Source: Eshraghiella sp051880035 (GTDB lineage Bacteria; Bacillota; Clostridia; Lachnospirales; Lachnospiraceae). Taken from it: 64,000 nt of DNA. The stretch is from positions 10,446-74,445 of the forward strand of contig JBJENE010000006.1 in the NCBI GenBank assembly GCA_051880035.1, written 5' to 3'. The position numbers were made by a program, and so were the translations under genes. Every line of letters begins with the position of its first letter. The stretch's first letter is position 1. Below the pieces are notes generated by a model. That model worked only from the letters and a program-made list of their open reading frames with translations. It was not told the origin of the DNA and ran no database searches. Shown here piece after piece: positions 16,423-25,535 of the stretch.

Positions 16423-17295
16423 ATGAAAAGTAAAGTGCGCGGAATATTATATATACTTATGGCGGCATTGTTTTTTGCCTTTATGACTACTTTTGTGAAG
16501 CTGTCCGGCGACCTGCCCACATATCAGAAAGCTTTTTTCCGGAATCTGGTTGCAATGGTAGCCGCACTTTTCGTACTTTTGAAAAACCATACCCCGTTAA
16601 AACTGGGGAAAGGAAACCTTCCTCTTGCGCTCATCCGCTCAGCCTGCGGAACGCTTGGCGTTGTTCTTAATTTTTATGCCATTGACAGGCTTGTGCTGTC
16701 GGATGCCAATATGCTTAACAAACTTTCACCGTTTTTCGGAGTACTTTTTTCCGCAATTTTTTTGAAAGAAAAATGCAAACCTGTTCAGCTTATAGGCATA
16801 ATCGGAGCTTTTATCGGAAGTCTTTTCATAATTAAACCGGCATTCGCCTCCGTGGACATTATCGGTTCTGTAGCAGGATTTCTTGGAGGATTATGTGCGG
16901 GAGCCGCATACACTGCCGTAAGAGCGTTGGGAAACCGTGGTGAAAAAGGGCCTCGTGTGGTATTCTTTTTCTCCGCATTTTCATGTGTTGTACTGCTGCC
17001 GTTTACAATTGCATACTATAAGCCAATGTCAACGATGCAATGGGTTTATCTCCTGCTTGCCGGAGCAAGTGCTGCGGGCGGTCAGTTTTCAATAACAGCT
17101 GCATATTTTCATGCACCTGCCAGCGAAATTTCAATTTATGACTATGCACAGGTTATTTTTACTGCTATACTGGGATTTATAATATGGAATCAAAAGCCTG
17201 ATATATTCAGCATAATAGGCTACATTATAATATGTACCATGGCTGTTTTAATGTTCCTTTATACCAAAAAACTTAAATCGGAGGTTCATAAATAA
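16423..17295 (+). CDS. EamA/DMT-family transporter
   Basis: A 290-residue protein with ten hydrophobic segments in two homologous EamA halves. The second half begins near residue 145 (IIGSVAGFLGGLCAGAAYT). Such proteins are drug/metabolite exporters or importers in the cytoplasmic membrane; the substrate is not predictable. AGGAG precedes the ATG. The stop overlaps the ATG of a small membrane-protein gene by 1 nt. Confidence 0.9.
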   Translation: MKSKVRGILYILMAALFFAFMTTFVKLSGDLPTYQKAFFRNLVAMVAALFVLLKNHTPLKLGKGNLPLALIRSACGTLGVVLNFYAIDRLVLSDANMLNKLSPFFGVLFSAIFLKEKCKPVQLIGIIGAFIGSLFIIKPAFASVDIIGSVAGFLGGLCAGAAYTAVRALGNRGEKGPRVVFFFSAFSCVVLLPFTIAYYKPMSTMQWVYLLLAGASAAGGQFSITAAYFHAPASEISIYDYAQVIFTAILGFIIWNQKPDIFSIIGYIIICTMAVLMFLYTKKLKSEVHK

Positions 17296-17528
17296 TGCAA
17301 AAGAACTCTAAATTTAAACAAATAATGGCAATCGCAGCCATAGTACTTCTTGTAGGCATGTATGTGGCTTCACTTATACTTGCTATTATCAAAAATGATA
17401 TCGCCACCAGAATGCTTCAGGCCTCATTAATCTGTACCATCGCCATTCCTATTTTAATCTATATTATTATGATGTTTTATAAGCTTACTCATAGAAAAGA
17501 CGACGATACAGATTCAGATGAGAAATAG
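17295..17528 (+). CDS. Small two-helix membrane protein
   Basis: A 77-residue protein with helices near residues 8-30 and 42-62 and a very acidic tail (KDDDTDSDEK). Its ATG shares one base with the stop of the EamA gene, and GGAGG lies 13 nt upstream in that gene, so it is translationally coupled. It could be a transporter partner. No family is recognised. Confidence 0.7.
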   Translation: MQKNSKFKQIMAIAAIVLLVGMYVASLILAIIKNDIATRMLQASLICTIAIPILIYIIMMFYKLTHRKDDDTDSDEK

Positions 17529-17538
17529 AGATTACGAA

Positions 17539-18531
17539 TTAACATGTGCAGATGCAGTTGTCATTACTAAAGACAGCCATCTGCATTTTTCTTAATTCAA
17601 CCGCTTCTTCCTGGGTTGTATACTTAAATCTGATTTTATCCCTTCCCGGAAAAATCTGACCCATCATCCACAAGTCTGCATAAATAACAGACATAACACA
17701 TATAAGACCGCCTGATGTCGGGCATTCATTCGGAAACATTATAAGCGTATCCCCGCTTATATTTACGCCTCCCGGTCCGGGATATCCGTGATCGGTAATA
17801 TTTGACGGATGTCCCCCGGCTTTCACCCTGTCCTCATTCCATTTCGGTATCGGACCTCTAAGTCTGATTCCTGACCTGTCGCAGAACATCTGTGCCTTGT
17901 ATTCTGTGGAAAATATTTCTTCCATTCCCTCTTCCGTAATAAAATCAGGTGCCGCATCAGGTCCCGGCATCGCACGCAGAATCCATGTGTCCGTATATTC
18001 GGGTATGTATTCTTTTTTTATTTTTCTGCCCACTGATTTCTTATTTTCTTCACTGACAATACCAAGTCTGAATTCATCTCCGGCTTTAAAACCTCTCCCC
18101 ATAAAGCCTCCGAATCCTCCGTAAGTGGCTGTCGCCTTACTTCCCAGATACTCTTCCGCCTCAAAACCGCCGGCAATTGCAAGGTACTGTCTGAATCCCT
18201 TTGTTACGGGCAGTATCCTTCCTGTTTTAAGCACATCTCCCGGTCGTACCCGGATTGAGGTATACTGCTCAATCTTTTCATCATTAACCGTAACCTCAAC
18301 ATCTGAACCGCCGATGGCGATAACACTCTCTTCCTGAAACTCCATGGAAAATCCGCCTCCGGCAATTTCTATTCCCACTTCGTTAAGGTCGTTTCCTATA
18401 ACTTTATTGACAAGCCGGCCGGCATAATGATCAAGAAAGCCCGATTTGGCTATACCTATATCCATATATCCGTGACGACCGTTTAAATCTTCGGCAAGTG
18501 ACTGTATTGCTGATGATATTATTTTTGCCAT
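17539..18531 (-). CDS. pxpC: 5-oxoprolinase subunit C / biotin-dependent carboxyltransferase family
   Basis: A 330-residue protein of the PxpC/KipA (AHS2) family. With PxpA and PxpB, family members hydrolyse 5-oxoproline to glutamate using ATP; the same fold forms part of the carboxyltransferase of urea carboxylase. Family marks are GRHGYMDIGIAKSGFLDHYA near residue 18, and GGSDVEVTVN. The ATG at 18531 has AGGAGG 6 nt before it, and this ribosome site overlaps the pxpB stop. It is the last gene of the 22-gene operon. A plus-strand terminator hairpin lies in its last codons. Confidence 0.9.
   Translation of the reverse strand: MAKIISSAIQSLAEDLNGRHGYMDIGIAKSGFLDHYAGRLVNKVIGNDLNEVGIEIAGGGFSMEFQEESVIAIGGSDVEVTVNDEKIEQYTSIRVRPGDVLKTGRILPVTKGFRQYLAIAGGFEAEEYLGSKATATYGGFGGFMGRGFKAGDEFRLGIVSEENKKSVGRKIKKEYIPEYTDTWILRAMPGPDAAPDFITEEGMEEIFSTEYKAQMFCDRSGIRLRGPIPKWNEDRVKAGGHPSNITDHGYPGPGGVNISGDTLIMFPNECPTSGGLICVMSVIYADLWMMGQIFPGRDKIRFKYTTQEEAVELRKMQMAVFSNDNCICTC
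17547..17590 (+). terminator. Terminator of the EamA unit inside pxpC 3' end
   Basis: TGCAGATG (17547-17554) pairs with CATCTGCA (17578-17585), with extra pairing inside, then TTTTT at 17586-17590. It ends the plus-strand unit while lying in antisense to the last pxpC codons. Confidence 0.75.
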
Positions 18532-18541
18532 AATAAACCTC

Positions 18542-19540
18542 CTACACACTCTGCATTTTCTTTCGGGCTTCTGCCTGTTTTTTTTGAAGCTCTTTCATGT
18601 CCGGTTCATTGCATTTATAATATTCCAGCCATTCCTTTACGGAAAAAGTTCTTTTCTCCGTTACATATTCCCATTCACCTTTACCTACCAGCTCATATAT
18701 CTCGTCAATCTGCTGCCCGGATACTTCATAAAACTTAATTATATCCGTATGTCTGAAAAGTGCCGGACTTTTTTCAAACTGCTTATGAACCGGCTTTGCC
18801 TGAAAAATAGGAACTGTTCTTCCCACAAGCTGGCAGCCTCCGCTTGACTCCACTCCGAAAATTGTTGAACAGTAGTCCGCCAAATCCACGGCCCCTTCCG
18901 GTGTCCAGGTTCTTGCAGGGTTATATTTCGGACATGTTATGGCACTTGCAGGATTCAGGGGATAATAATAAGGCAGTCCCGGGAAAAAACCTACCATTGA
19001 CACAAACCATTCCGTTTCAATAAACCTTCTTTTAAGGTCATCCACGGTAATTCCGTTATATTCTGCAATATATTCAAGGTTACTTCCGTTCTTACAGTAG
19101 AAAGCATCAGGATTAACCTCTTTAACATATTTATCTATGGCTTTCTTAATCAAATCGTGTTCAAATGTAATCGGAAGCTTTAATACTCTGGTTTCAATTA
19201 CCTGATCCGTAATGTCACAAAGGCTGTTTTCTGTTTCCGATATTTGTTCCACAAGACTTTGTACGGTAATCTTAAGCGGATCAAACACGTACATGAGACT
19301 CTCTCCTCCCGGAATTGTCTCGATAACGCCTTCGATGCCTTTCTTTTTAATCAGGTCATTAATTACCACAACCCTGATTGTTCTAAGGATAATATCTTTT
19401 ATTGTTTTGTTTGAAGACGCCTCATTCCTGCCGTATACCACTTCCACAAATCCGTCTCCTGCCTGTCTGAACACTATTTCAGGACAGCCCGGTCTTTCAT
19501 CGATTGTCTTAAGTATGGGATTATATATGCTTTTGTTCAT
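18542..19540 (-). CDS. pxpB: 5-oxoprolinase subunit B
   Basis: A 332-residue protein of the PxpB/KipI (AHS1) family, subunit partner of PxpC. It shows the early QAGDGFVEVVYG block, GGESLMYVFDP, and the late MVGFFPGLPYYYPL motif (GFxPGFxYL in the family). It is about 90 residues longer than typical PxpB. The extra length includes an N-terminal extension and a basic C-terminal tail (KELQKKQAEARKKMQ). A terminator-like hairpin separates it from megL upstream. Confidence 0.88.
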   Translation of the reverse strand: MNKSIYNPILKTIDERPGCPEIVFRQAGDGFVEVVYGRNEASSNKTIKDIILRTIRVVVINDLIKKKGIEGVIETIPGGESLMYVFDPLKITVQSLVEQISETENSLCDITDQVIETRVLKLPITFEHDLIKKAIDKYVKEVNPDAFYCKNGSNLEYIAEYNGITVDDLKRRFIETEWFVSMVGFFPGLPYYYPLNPASAITCPKYNPARTWTPEGAVDLADYCSTIFGVESSGGCQLVGRTVPIFQAKPVHKQFEKSPALFRHTDIIKFYEVSGQQIDEIYELVGKGEWEYVTEKRTFSVKEWLEYYKCNEPDMKELQKKQAEARKKMQSV

Positions 19541-19555
19541 AATTACCTCACTTTT

Positions 19556-19590
19556 TGGAAAAAGAGAGCATCTTTTTTTGGGATGCTCCC
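19556..19590 (-). terminator. Intra-operon terminator-like hairpin between megL and pxpB
   Basis: On the minus strand GGGAGCATC pairs with GATGCTCTC (one G-U pair), with a 9-nt loop, then CTTTTTCC. It looks like an intrinsic terminator, placed about 10 nt after megL and 23 nt before pxpB, so pxpBC would need readthrough or its own promoter. Confidence 0.75.
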
Positions 19591-19599
19591 TTAAAATAA

Positions 19600-20778
19600 T
19601 TATTTCTTAAGTAAGTTAAGTGCCTGATCCATATCAGCAATAAGGTCCTCAGGATCTTCAATACCTATTGAAAGTCTTACCTGACCGTCAAAAATACTTA
19701 CGGCATGTCTCTGTTCAGGTGTCATGTCGAAATGACTCATTGACGGTGAATGCTGGATAAGTGAATCCACATTTCCAAGGCTTGTGGCAAGGCTGAAAAC
19801 TTTTACATTATTCATTACGGTTCTGACAGCATCAATGCCTCCCTTAATGTCCACACTCATCATTCCGCCAAAACCACGCATCTGCTTTTTGGCCGTCTCA
19901 TATCCCGGATTATCAGGAAGTCCCGGATAATATACTTTATCAACCATTGGATGCGTCTGTAAAAATTTTGCAACTTTCATTGCATTGTCACAATGCTTTT
20001 CCATTCTGACCGCCAGTGTTTTAAGTCCGTTTACAAGCTGCCATGCGGCAAACGGATCAAGTACTGCACCAAAGCACTGTAAAAACGGCATTCTGCATCT
20101 GTCTATTGCTTTCTTTGTACCTGCTATCACTCCGGCAGTTACATTTCCGTGACCGCTTATGTATTTTGTGGCACTGTGAACAACCATATCCGCACCCAGG
20201 TCGAGAGGATTCTGAAGATAAGGTGAAGCAAATGTGCTGTCAACAATCATTGTTATTCCTTCGTATTTTTTTAACATTCCCGCAATTTCACTGATATCTG
20301 AGATTTTAAGTGTAGGGTTTGCAGGAGTTTCAACATACACAAGGGTTGTATTCGGCTTTATTGCCTTTTCAACTGCCTCAGTGTCGGTTGTGTCCACAAT
20401 CGAATATTCAATACCGAATGAAGGAAGAATTTTGGTAAAAAGTGCAAATGTACATCCGTAGATTACATCACCGAAAATAATATGGTCTCCGGCTTTAACC
20501 ACCGACATAACCGCAGTCGATATGGCGCCAAGTCCCGATGCCACACCGAGTGCCTCCTCGGCATGCTCAAGATATGCTATCTTATCTTCAAATTCCTTCA
20601 CTGACGGATTTCCGAACCTGCTGTATACAAATCCCTGGTCAATATTCTGGTTAAGTCTTACAGCCTCGTCAAAATTCGGAAGAATAAATGTTGATGACTG
20701 ATAAATTGGTGTTACATGGCTTCCGGTTGTAGGATCCACATATCTCTTTGCATGAATTACATCTGTTGCAATACTCAT
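19600..20778 (-). CDS. Methionine gamma-lyase-type PLP enzyme
   Basis: A 392-residue Cys/Met-metabolism PLP enzyme (fold type I). The cofactor lysine is in SATKYISGHGN, near residue 205. The segment DVIYGCTFALF, with Cys near residue 112, is the hallmark of methionine gamma-lyases, which split methionine to methanethiol, ammonia and 2-oxobutanoate. Cystathionine gamma-synthases lack this Cys. Related activity on homocysteine or other gamma-substituted amino acids is possible. It follows the biotin-carrier gene in the 22-gene operon. The substrate is inferred, not shown. Confidence 0.85.
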   Translation of the reverse strand: MSIATDVIHAKRYVDPTTGSHVTPIYQSSTFILPNFDEAVRLNQNIDQGFVYSRFGNPSVKEFEDKIAYLEHAEEALGVASGLGAISTAVMSVVKAGDHIIFGDVIYGCTFALFTKILPSFGIEYSIVDTTDTEAVEKAIKPNTTLVYVETPANPTLKISDISEIAGMLKKYEGITMIVDSTFASPYLQNPLDLGADMVVHSATKYISGHGNVTAGVIAGTKKAIDRCRMPFLQCFGAVLDPFAAWQLVNGLKTLAVRMEKHCDNAMKVAKFLQTHPMVDKVYYPGLPDNPGYETAKKQMRGFGGMMSVDIKGGIDAVRTVMNNVKVFSLATSLGNVDSLIQHSPSMSHFDMTPEQRHAVSIFDGQVRLSIGIEDPEDLIADMDQALNLLKK

Positions 20779-20800
20779 AGTTATTACCTCTCTTTTATTT

Positions 20801-21025
20801 TTATTCGTTGCATTCTATGATTACCATCGGTGCATCCACCTCAAGCTCGTCCCATTCCGCAACAAGGATTTCCTTTACAACTCCGGATTTTTCCGTTTTA
20901 CAGCTGCACTCCATTTTCATACAGTTGATAACGGCAACCTCTTCTCCCTCCGTAACCGCATCTCCCACATTCACGGGAACTCTTGCGACAAGTCCCGGCA
21001 TTGTGGCTTTTAATACATATTCCAT
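20801..21025 (-). CDS. Biotin carboxyl carrier protein (short)
   Basis: A 74-residue biotinyl domain. The biotin-accepting Lys37 lies in INCMKMEC; the usual residue before MKM is Ala or Val, here Cys. It has the standard PGLVARVPVNVGDAVTEGE turn. The ATG at 21025 has AGGAGG 7 nt before it and sits 10 nt after the biotin carboxylase stop. Its length means it is a carrier only, with no carboxyltransferase part. It should pass carboxybiotin from the adjacent carboxylase to a partner, most likely PxpB/PxpC. Confidence 0.9.
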   Translation of the reverse strand: MEYVLKATMPGLVARVPVNVGDAVTEGEEVAVINCMKMECSCKTEKSGVVKEILVAEWDELEVDAPMVIIECNE

Positions 21026-21035
21026 AAATAACCTC

Positions 21036-22388
21036 CTATAATTTTTCTTTTTCAAGAAAAGCTGTAGTAAAATTACCGCTTTTAAAAGCTTCATTTTCCA
21101 TAATTGCAATATTGGCCGTGACGGTTGTATCCACTCCGTTTATTGAAAAACCTGAAAGTGCTTTTTTCATTTTATTAATGCAGTCGGGTCTGTCCTCTCC
21201 TCTGACAATTATTTTGCATAACATAGGATCATAAAAAGGCGAAACCTTATACCCTTCGTATAATGCATGTTCAATCCGCACTTCGCATTCTTTTTCTTCC
21301 GGAAAAATAATCCTGTCAATCGTTCCGGGACAAGGCATAAATGTTTTGGGATTTTCCGCATATATTCTGCATTCCATTGCATGGCCGTTAAGCTTTATGT
21401 CTTCCTGTTTTAATGAAAGGTTTAATCCTGATGCAATTTCAATCTGAAGCTTTACAATATCCGTACCCGTTACCATCTCAGATACCGGATGCTCCACCTG
21501 CAGTCTTGCATTGATTTCCATAAAAAAGAAACTTCCGTCATCGCCCCGTAAGAATTCAACTGTTCCGGCTCCCGTGTATTTCATTTCTCCGACGAGAAGC
21601 TTTGTGTAGTCGTACAGAATGTTTCTTTCCTCTTCTGTTATAACGGATGAAGGAGATTCTTCTATGATTTTCTGGTATCTTCTCTGGATGGAACACTCTC
21701 TTTCCCCAAGACAGACCACATTGCCGTAATTGTCCGCCACGAACTGAACTTCAATGTGTTTAGGATTTATAACTGCTTTTTCCACATATACATCTTCCGA
21801 TGCGAATGCCATTTTCCCTACGGCCTTAATGTTTTCAAGCGCACTTTCCACAAAAGCCCTATCATCCACTGACTGTATCTTATGGATTCCTTTTCCTCCG
21901 CCGCCCTTATCAAGCTTAAGAAGAATGGGAAGTCCTACTTCTTTTGATACATTAATAATTTCATCAGCACTTTTTACGGGATTAATCGTTCCGGGAGTTA
22001 CGGGAACGCCCACCTTCTTAGCAGCCTGTCTGCAAAAACATTTGGACTCAATCCGGGTAAGTATATCCGTATCCGGGCCTATGAAAACGGCACCGGCTTT
22101 TGTTACGGCTTTGGCAAATGCAGCCGATTCGGATAAAAATCCGTATCCCGGATGAAGTGCATCAGCTCCCGTTTCTTTGACTGCATTAATGATGGCGTCA
22201 ATATTAAGATAGCTTTTAACGGGAGCAGAAGGGCCGATGTAATACGAAAAGTCGGCTTCGTCCAGATATTTTTCGTTTTTGTCCGCATCGGAATACACCG
22301 CCACTGTTTCTATTCCCATTTTTTTACAGGTTCTTATTATCCGCCTTACTATTTCTCCCCGGTTTGCAATTAATACTCTTTTTACCAT
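21036..22388 (-). CDS. Biotin carboxylase (AccC-like)
   Basis: A 450-residue ATP-grasp biotin carboxylase. It carboxylates biotin on the carrier protein with bicarbonate and ATP. Family marks include the N-terminal VLIANRGEIVRRIIRTCK, HPGYGFLSE near residue 80, the glycine-rich GGGGKGI, CSIQRRYQKIIEE, and the catalytic MEINARLQVEHPV. No AccA/AccD-type or pyruvate-type carboxyltransferase is near, so it probably serves the PxpB/PxpC module rather than fatty-acid synthesis. Confidence 0.92.
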   Translation of the reverse strand: MVKRVLIANRGEIVRRIIRTCKKMGIETVAVYSDADKNEKYLDEADFSYYIGPSAPVKSYLNIDAIINAVKETGADALHPGYGFLSESAAFAKAVTKAGAVFIGPDTDILTRIESKCFCRQAAKKVGVPVTPGTINPVKSADEIINVSKEVGLPILLKLDKGGGGKGIHKIQSVDDRAFVESALENIKAVGKMAFASEDVYVEKAVINPKHIEVQFVADNYGNVVCLGERECSIQRRYQKIIEESPSSVITEEERNILYDYTKLLVGEMKYTGAGTVEFLRGDDGSFFFMEINARLQVEHPVSEMVTGTDIVKLQIEIASGLNLSLKQEDIKLNGHAMECRIYAENPKTFMPCPGTIDRIIFPEEKECEVRIEHALYEGYKVSPFYDPMLCKIIVRGEDRPDCINKMKKALSGFSINGVDTTVTANIAIMENEAFKSGNFTTAFLEKEKL

Positions 22389-22397
22389 ATTTCCACC

Positions 22398-23330
22398 CTA
22401 TAGAAATTTGTATATCATCATAATCAACGGAACGGTAACCACAGAAAGCAGTGTTGTAAGAATTATGGAATCCGAACACATCCTGCCGTCCATTCCGTTT
22501 TCCGTTGCCAGCATAAGCGGCATTGTTCCAACGGGAAGTGCGGACATAACGGCACATACCTGACAGAACTCTGCAGATATAGGCATTCTTTTTAAAATAA
22601 TAATCTCTGCGACAGGTATTAAAATCAGCTTACAGAAGGCAAAAATATACTGCTTATAATTCGTAAATATCTTCAGCATATTTTTTTCTCCTCCGAGAGT
22701 TACCCCGATTGCCATAAGTGACAAAGGAGTAGCTGCATTACCCAGATATGTCAGCGCTTTGTCTGCCACATAAGGCAGTTTGATACCCGTTGCAAATATT
22801 ATTATCGCAATAACACAGGATACTGTTCCTACATTTATCAACGGCTTAAGCTGTTTAACGAAACTTTTCTTCTTTCCGTCCTTCTTGCGTACAAGCATAT
22901 AACCGTATGTATATATGAGTACATTATATTCAAATATGAATATGGCCGCATAAAGCAGGGCTCCCGTTCCGAACATGGCACTTATCACCGGAATTCCGAT
23001 AAATCCTATGTTGGAAAATACAACCATAAGCCGGTAGATTTTCTGTTCATCCCTGTTTCTCGTCATTAATACAGACAATCCGGTTCCGACAATAATTGTA
23101 AAAAGAAAGCTCAAAGCTCCCACAAGAAAAACGATTCCTATGTTTACTTCACTGCCGCGGCTTCCCACAAGACTTGAAAAAATAAGCGCGGGATTAAATA
23201 CATTTATTACAAGCTGTGATATACATTTATTATTGTTATCGCTTACAATTCCGGTCTTTCTGCAGATAAATCCCACTGCAATAAGTACCAGAATTATAAG
23301 CATCTGCCAAAATGAAGTAAGTACACTCAT
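22398..23330 (-). CDS. AEC-family transporter
   Basis: A 310-residue protein of the auxin efflux carrier superfamily with about ten helices in two repeats. The segment QLVINVFNPALIFSSLV is the characteristic crossover motif. Bacterial AEC proteins carry organic acids such as malate or malonate. The ATG at 23330 is chosen because GGTGGAA precedes it; a longer frame to 23390 overlaps the upstream aminotransferase. In this operon it may import or export a carboxylate linked to the pathway. Confidence 0.85.
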   Translation of the reverse strand: MSVLTSFWQMLIILVLIAVGFICRKTGIVSDNNNKCISQLVINVFNPALIFSSLVGSRGSEVNIGIVFLVGALSFLFTIIVGTGLSVLMTRNRDEQKIYRLMVVFSNIGFIGIPVISAMFGTGALLYAAIFIFEYNVLIYTYGYMLVRKKDGKKKSFVKQLKPLINVGTVSCVIAIIIFATGIKLPYVADKALTYLGNAATPLSLMAIGVTLGGEKNMLKIFTNYKQYIFAFCKLILIPVAEIIILKRMPISAEFCQVCAVMSALPVGTMPLMLATENGMDGRMCSDSIILTTLLSVVTVPLIMMIYKFL

Positions 23331-23340
23331 TTTTCCACCG

Positions 23341-24537
23341 TTACATCTTGGATGATATGAGTTTTCCAAGTCTCTGCATGCCGATTTCAATATTTTCCGG
23401 AGTTACGCCCGTAAAGCTCATTCGCATACAGTTACTTCCTTTTTTGTTGCCTTCAACATAAAAGCCCTCGCCGGCCACATATGCCACTTTATTTTCATTG
23501 GCTTCTTTAAGCAGCTCTGTCGTATCAATGTGCTCCGGACAGGTTACCCATATAAACATTCCTCCGTCAGGTACGGTATGTTTAACTTCAGGCGGAAAAT
23601 ATTTGTCAAAACACTGGAGCATTACATCCCTTCTCTCCCTGTAAAGGTCACATATCATTTTATGGTGGTCAGGATAATATCCACGCTTAAAGAACTCCGC
23701 ACAAATTACCTGGCTTAATGTACTTGTAACCGAAACGGTTGCTGTCTGAATCTGGTAAAATAAATCGATTAACTCCTTTGTTGCCACAACATAACCAAGT
23801 CTGCTTCCAGGAGAAAATATTTTTGAAAAGCTGTTTGCCATAACAGTATTGCCTGTCTTATCAAAAGATTTAATAGGCGGCAGGTCCGTTCCGGAATATC
23901 TGATATCACGGTAAGGGTCATCCTCAAGAATTACTATGTCATATTTGCTTCCGAGTTCCGCAAGGGCTTTTCTGCGCTCCGTCGGAAGTGTTTTTCCCGT
24001 AGGATTCTGGAAAGTCGGAACAACATAGACAATTTTAGGATTGTACTCTTTGATTTTCTTTTCCACATCCTCAATTACCATTCCGTATTCATCTGTTTCA
24101 ACGGCAATACATTTTGCCTGGAACATTTCAAAAATTTCAACACAATGAACGAATGTTGGGCTTTCCACAAGAATAACATCTCCCGGATTAATGAATATCT
24201 GGCAGATGAGGTTCATTCCTTCAATTCCGCCTGTGGTAATAAGAATGTTCTCAGTATCACATTTTACACCCTTTGGTGCAAGCAGATAATCTCTTACTAC
24301 CTCTCTCAATTCCAGATATCCGTACGGGTCTCCGTACTGCAATGCTGCAATTCCTTTTTTATCGGTAGTCATTATTTCATTGACGATTTCCCTTACAATA
24401 TCAACAGGAAGTGCTTCTTTGGCAGGTGAACCGCCGCCGAATGAGATTGTTTCGGCATCTGTCATTGCATTAAAAAGGTTCTTTATGATTGTTGCGGAGC
24501 CTTCCATAGTTTCTAATCTGTCAGCGTACTTTACCAT
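23341..24537 (-). CDS. PLP aminotransferase, 2-aminoadipate/MocR-like class
   Basis: A 398-residue fold-type-I aminotransferase. The cofactor lysine is in ANSFSKIFSPGSRLGYV near residue 240, with PTFQNPTG for the ring-binding Asn and ILEDDPYRDI for the Asp. The family includes 2-aminoadipate, valine-pyruvate and kynurenine aminotransferases. It is a stand-alone enzyme without the MocR DNA-binding domain. The amino donor is not predictable. It is one of three aminotransferases in the operon. Confidence 0.88.
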   Translation of the reverse strand: MVKYADRLETMEGSATIIKNLFNAMTDAETISFGGGSPAKEALPVDIVREIVNEIMTTDKKGIAALQYGDPYGYLELREVVRDYLLAPKGVKCDTENILITTGGIEGMNLICQIFINPGDVILVESPTFVHCVEIFEMFQAKCIAVETDEYGMVIEDVEKKIKEYNPKIVYVVPTFQNPTGKTLPTERRKALAELGSKYDIVILEDDPYRDIRYSGTDLPPIKSFDKTGNTVMANSFSKIFSPGSRLGYVVATKELIDLFYQIQTATVSVTSTLSQVICAEFFKRGYYPDHHKMICDLYRERRDVMLQCFDKYFPPEVKHTVPDGGMFIWVTCPEHIDTTELLKEANENKVAYVAGEGFYVEGNKKGSNCMRMSFTGVTPENIEIGMQRLGKLISSKM

Positions 24538-24557
24538 AGTCTTTTCTCCTTTACGAA

Positions 24558-25514
24558 TTACATTTTGTCAACTCTTACAACCGGTGCACCGGCATTGACT
24601 TCGTCAAGTGCATCAATCAGATAGTACAGATACTGGTTTACAGGTGTCGGTATTCCGAACTTCTTACCCATTTTCACCACATATCCGCATAACATTTCAT
24701 TCTCTGTTTTCTTATGAAGTATAAAATCCTGAAGCATTGAACATGTATTTTCGCCCGGATAACAATGATATACCTCCATAAGTTCATCAACATCTTTCAT
24801 TGATACGGTTGCTCCCAATGCAAGGGCAATCTGAAGTGCCTCTTCCATAACCATGCGCCTTGCGGCATTGGCGGAATCAAGAACCTGGAAATAACTCTGG
24901 GTTCCGCGAAGAACCGTGTTGGTTGTATTTCCGCCTACATTTATCAGGAACTTCCACCACATATCATGTACCATGTCCTCAGGAACCTTAAAATCTATTC
25001 CTGCCTTTGTAAACAAATCAACAACTGCCTGAAGTCTTTCTGTATACGGTTTAACATTCTTGGCTTCTCCCACAAGTATGCCTGCTTCCTTAGGAGAAAC
25101 CTTGAAGCTTCCGTCACCGTAATTAATTGTGGAAAGATTGCATATTCCGTATATACATTTTTCAATGCCGTATTCCTCACCTATGATGTCCCTGCTGTCA
25201 ACACCGTTCATAAGTGAGAGGATAATTGTGTTTGGACCTACATGATTCTTAATATCCTTAACCGCCTGGGGAAGTGCGGAATACTTAACCGCAACTATGA
25301 GAAGGTCAGCCGGCGTAACTTTTTCTTCCGGGTCCACCACATAGCAGTCATAATGCTTATCATTTACGATAATGCCATTTTTCTCTAGCTTTTCTTTTCT
25401 GCTTCCTCCGGCTATTATTCTCACATCTTCTTTAGGAAGACAATCGATAAGGTACGGGGCAACTGTACAGCCCACTGCACCCAAACCCATTATGGATACT
25501 TTATTTATTGTCAT
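24558..25514 (-). CDS. Ketopantoate reductase-like oxidoreductase (first)
   Basis: A 318-residue NAD(P)H-dependent reductase of the ApbA/PanE family. It starts with the Rossmann motif GLGAVGCTVAPYL, has LLIVAVKYSALPQA, and the C-terminal domain has KFLINVGGN with the catalytic Lys and ends near TPVNQYLY. True PanE reduces 2-oxopantoate to pantoate. In this operon it more likely reduces another alpha-keto acid, since no panB, panC or panD gene is near and a second copy lies at 36445. Confidence 0.85.
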   Translation of the reverse strand: MTINKVSIMGLGAVGCTVAPYLIDCLPKEDVRIIAGGSRKEKLEKNGIIVNDKHYDCYVVDPEEKVTPADLLIVAVKYSALPQAVKDIKNHVGPNTIILSLMNGVDSRDIIGEEYGIEKCIYGICNLSTINYGDGSFKVSPKEAGILVGEAKNVKPYTERLQAVVDLFTKAGIDFKVPEDMVHDMWWKFLINVGGNTTNTVLRGTQSYFQVLDSANAARRMVMEEALQIALALGATVSMKDVDELMEVYHCYPGENTCSMLQDFILHKKTENEMLCGYVVKMGKKFGIPTPVNQYLYYLIDALDEVNAGAPVVRVDKM

Positions 25515-25535
25515 TTGTTACATCTCCTTTGTTAA

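Noticed and set aside
20801..22388. Biotin carboxylase and carrier as the fatty-acid acetyl-CoA carboxylase
   Set aside because: No accA, accD, fab or carboxyltransferase gene is near; both genes are embedded between transport and pxp genes.
24558..25514. PanE of pantothenate synthesis
   Set aside because: There are two copies in one catabolic operon and no panB, panC or panD, so the symbol was not given.
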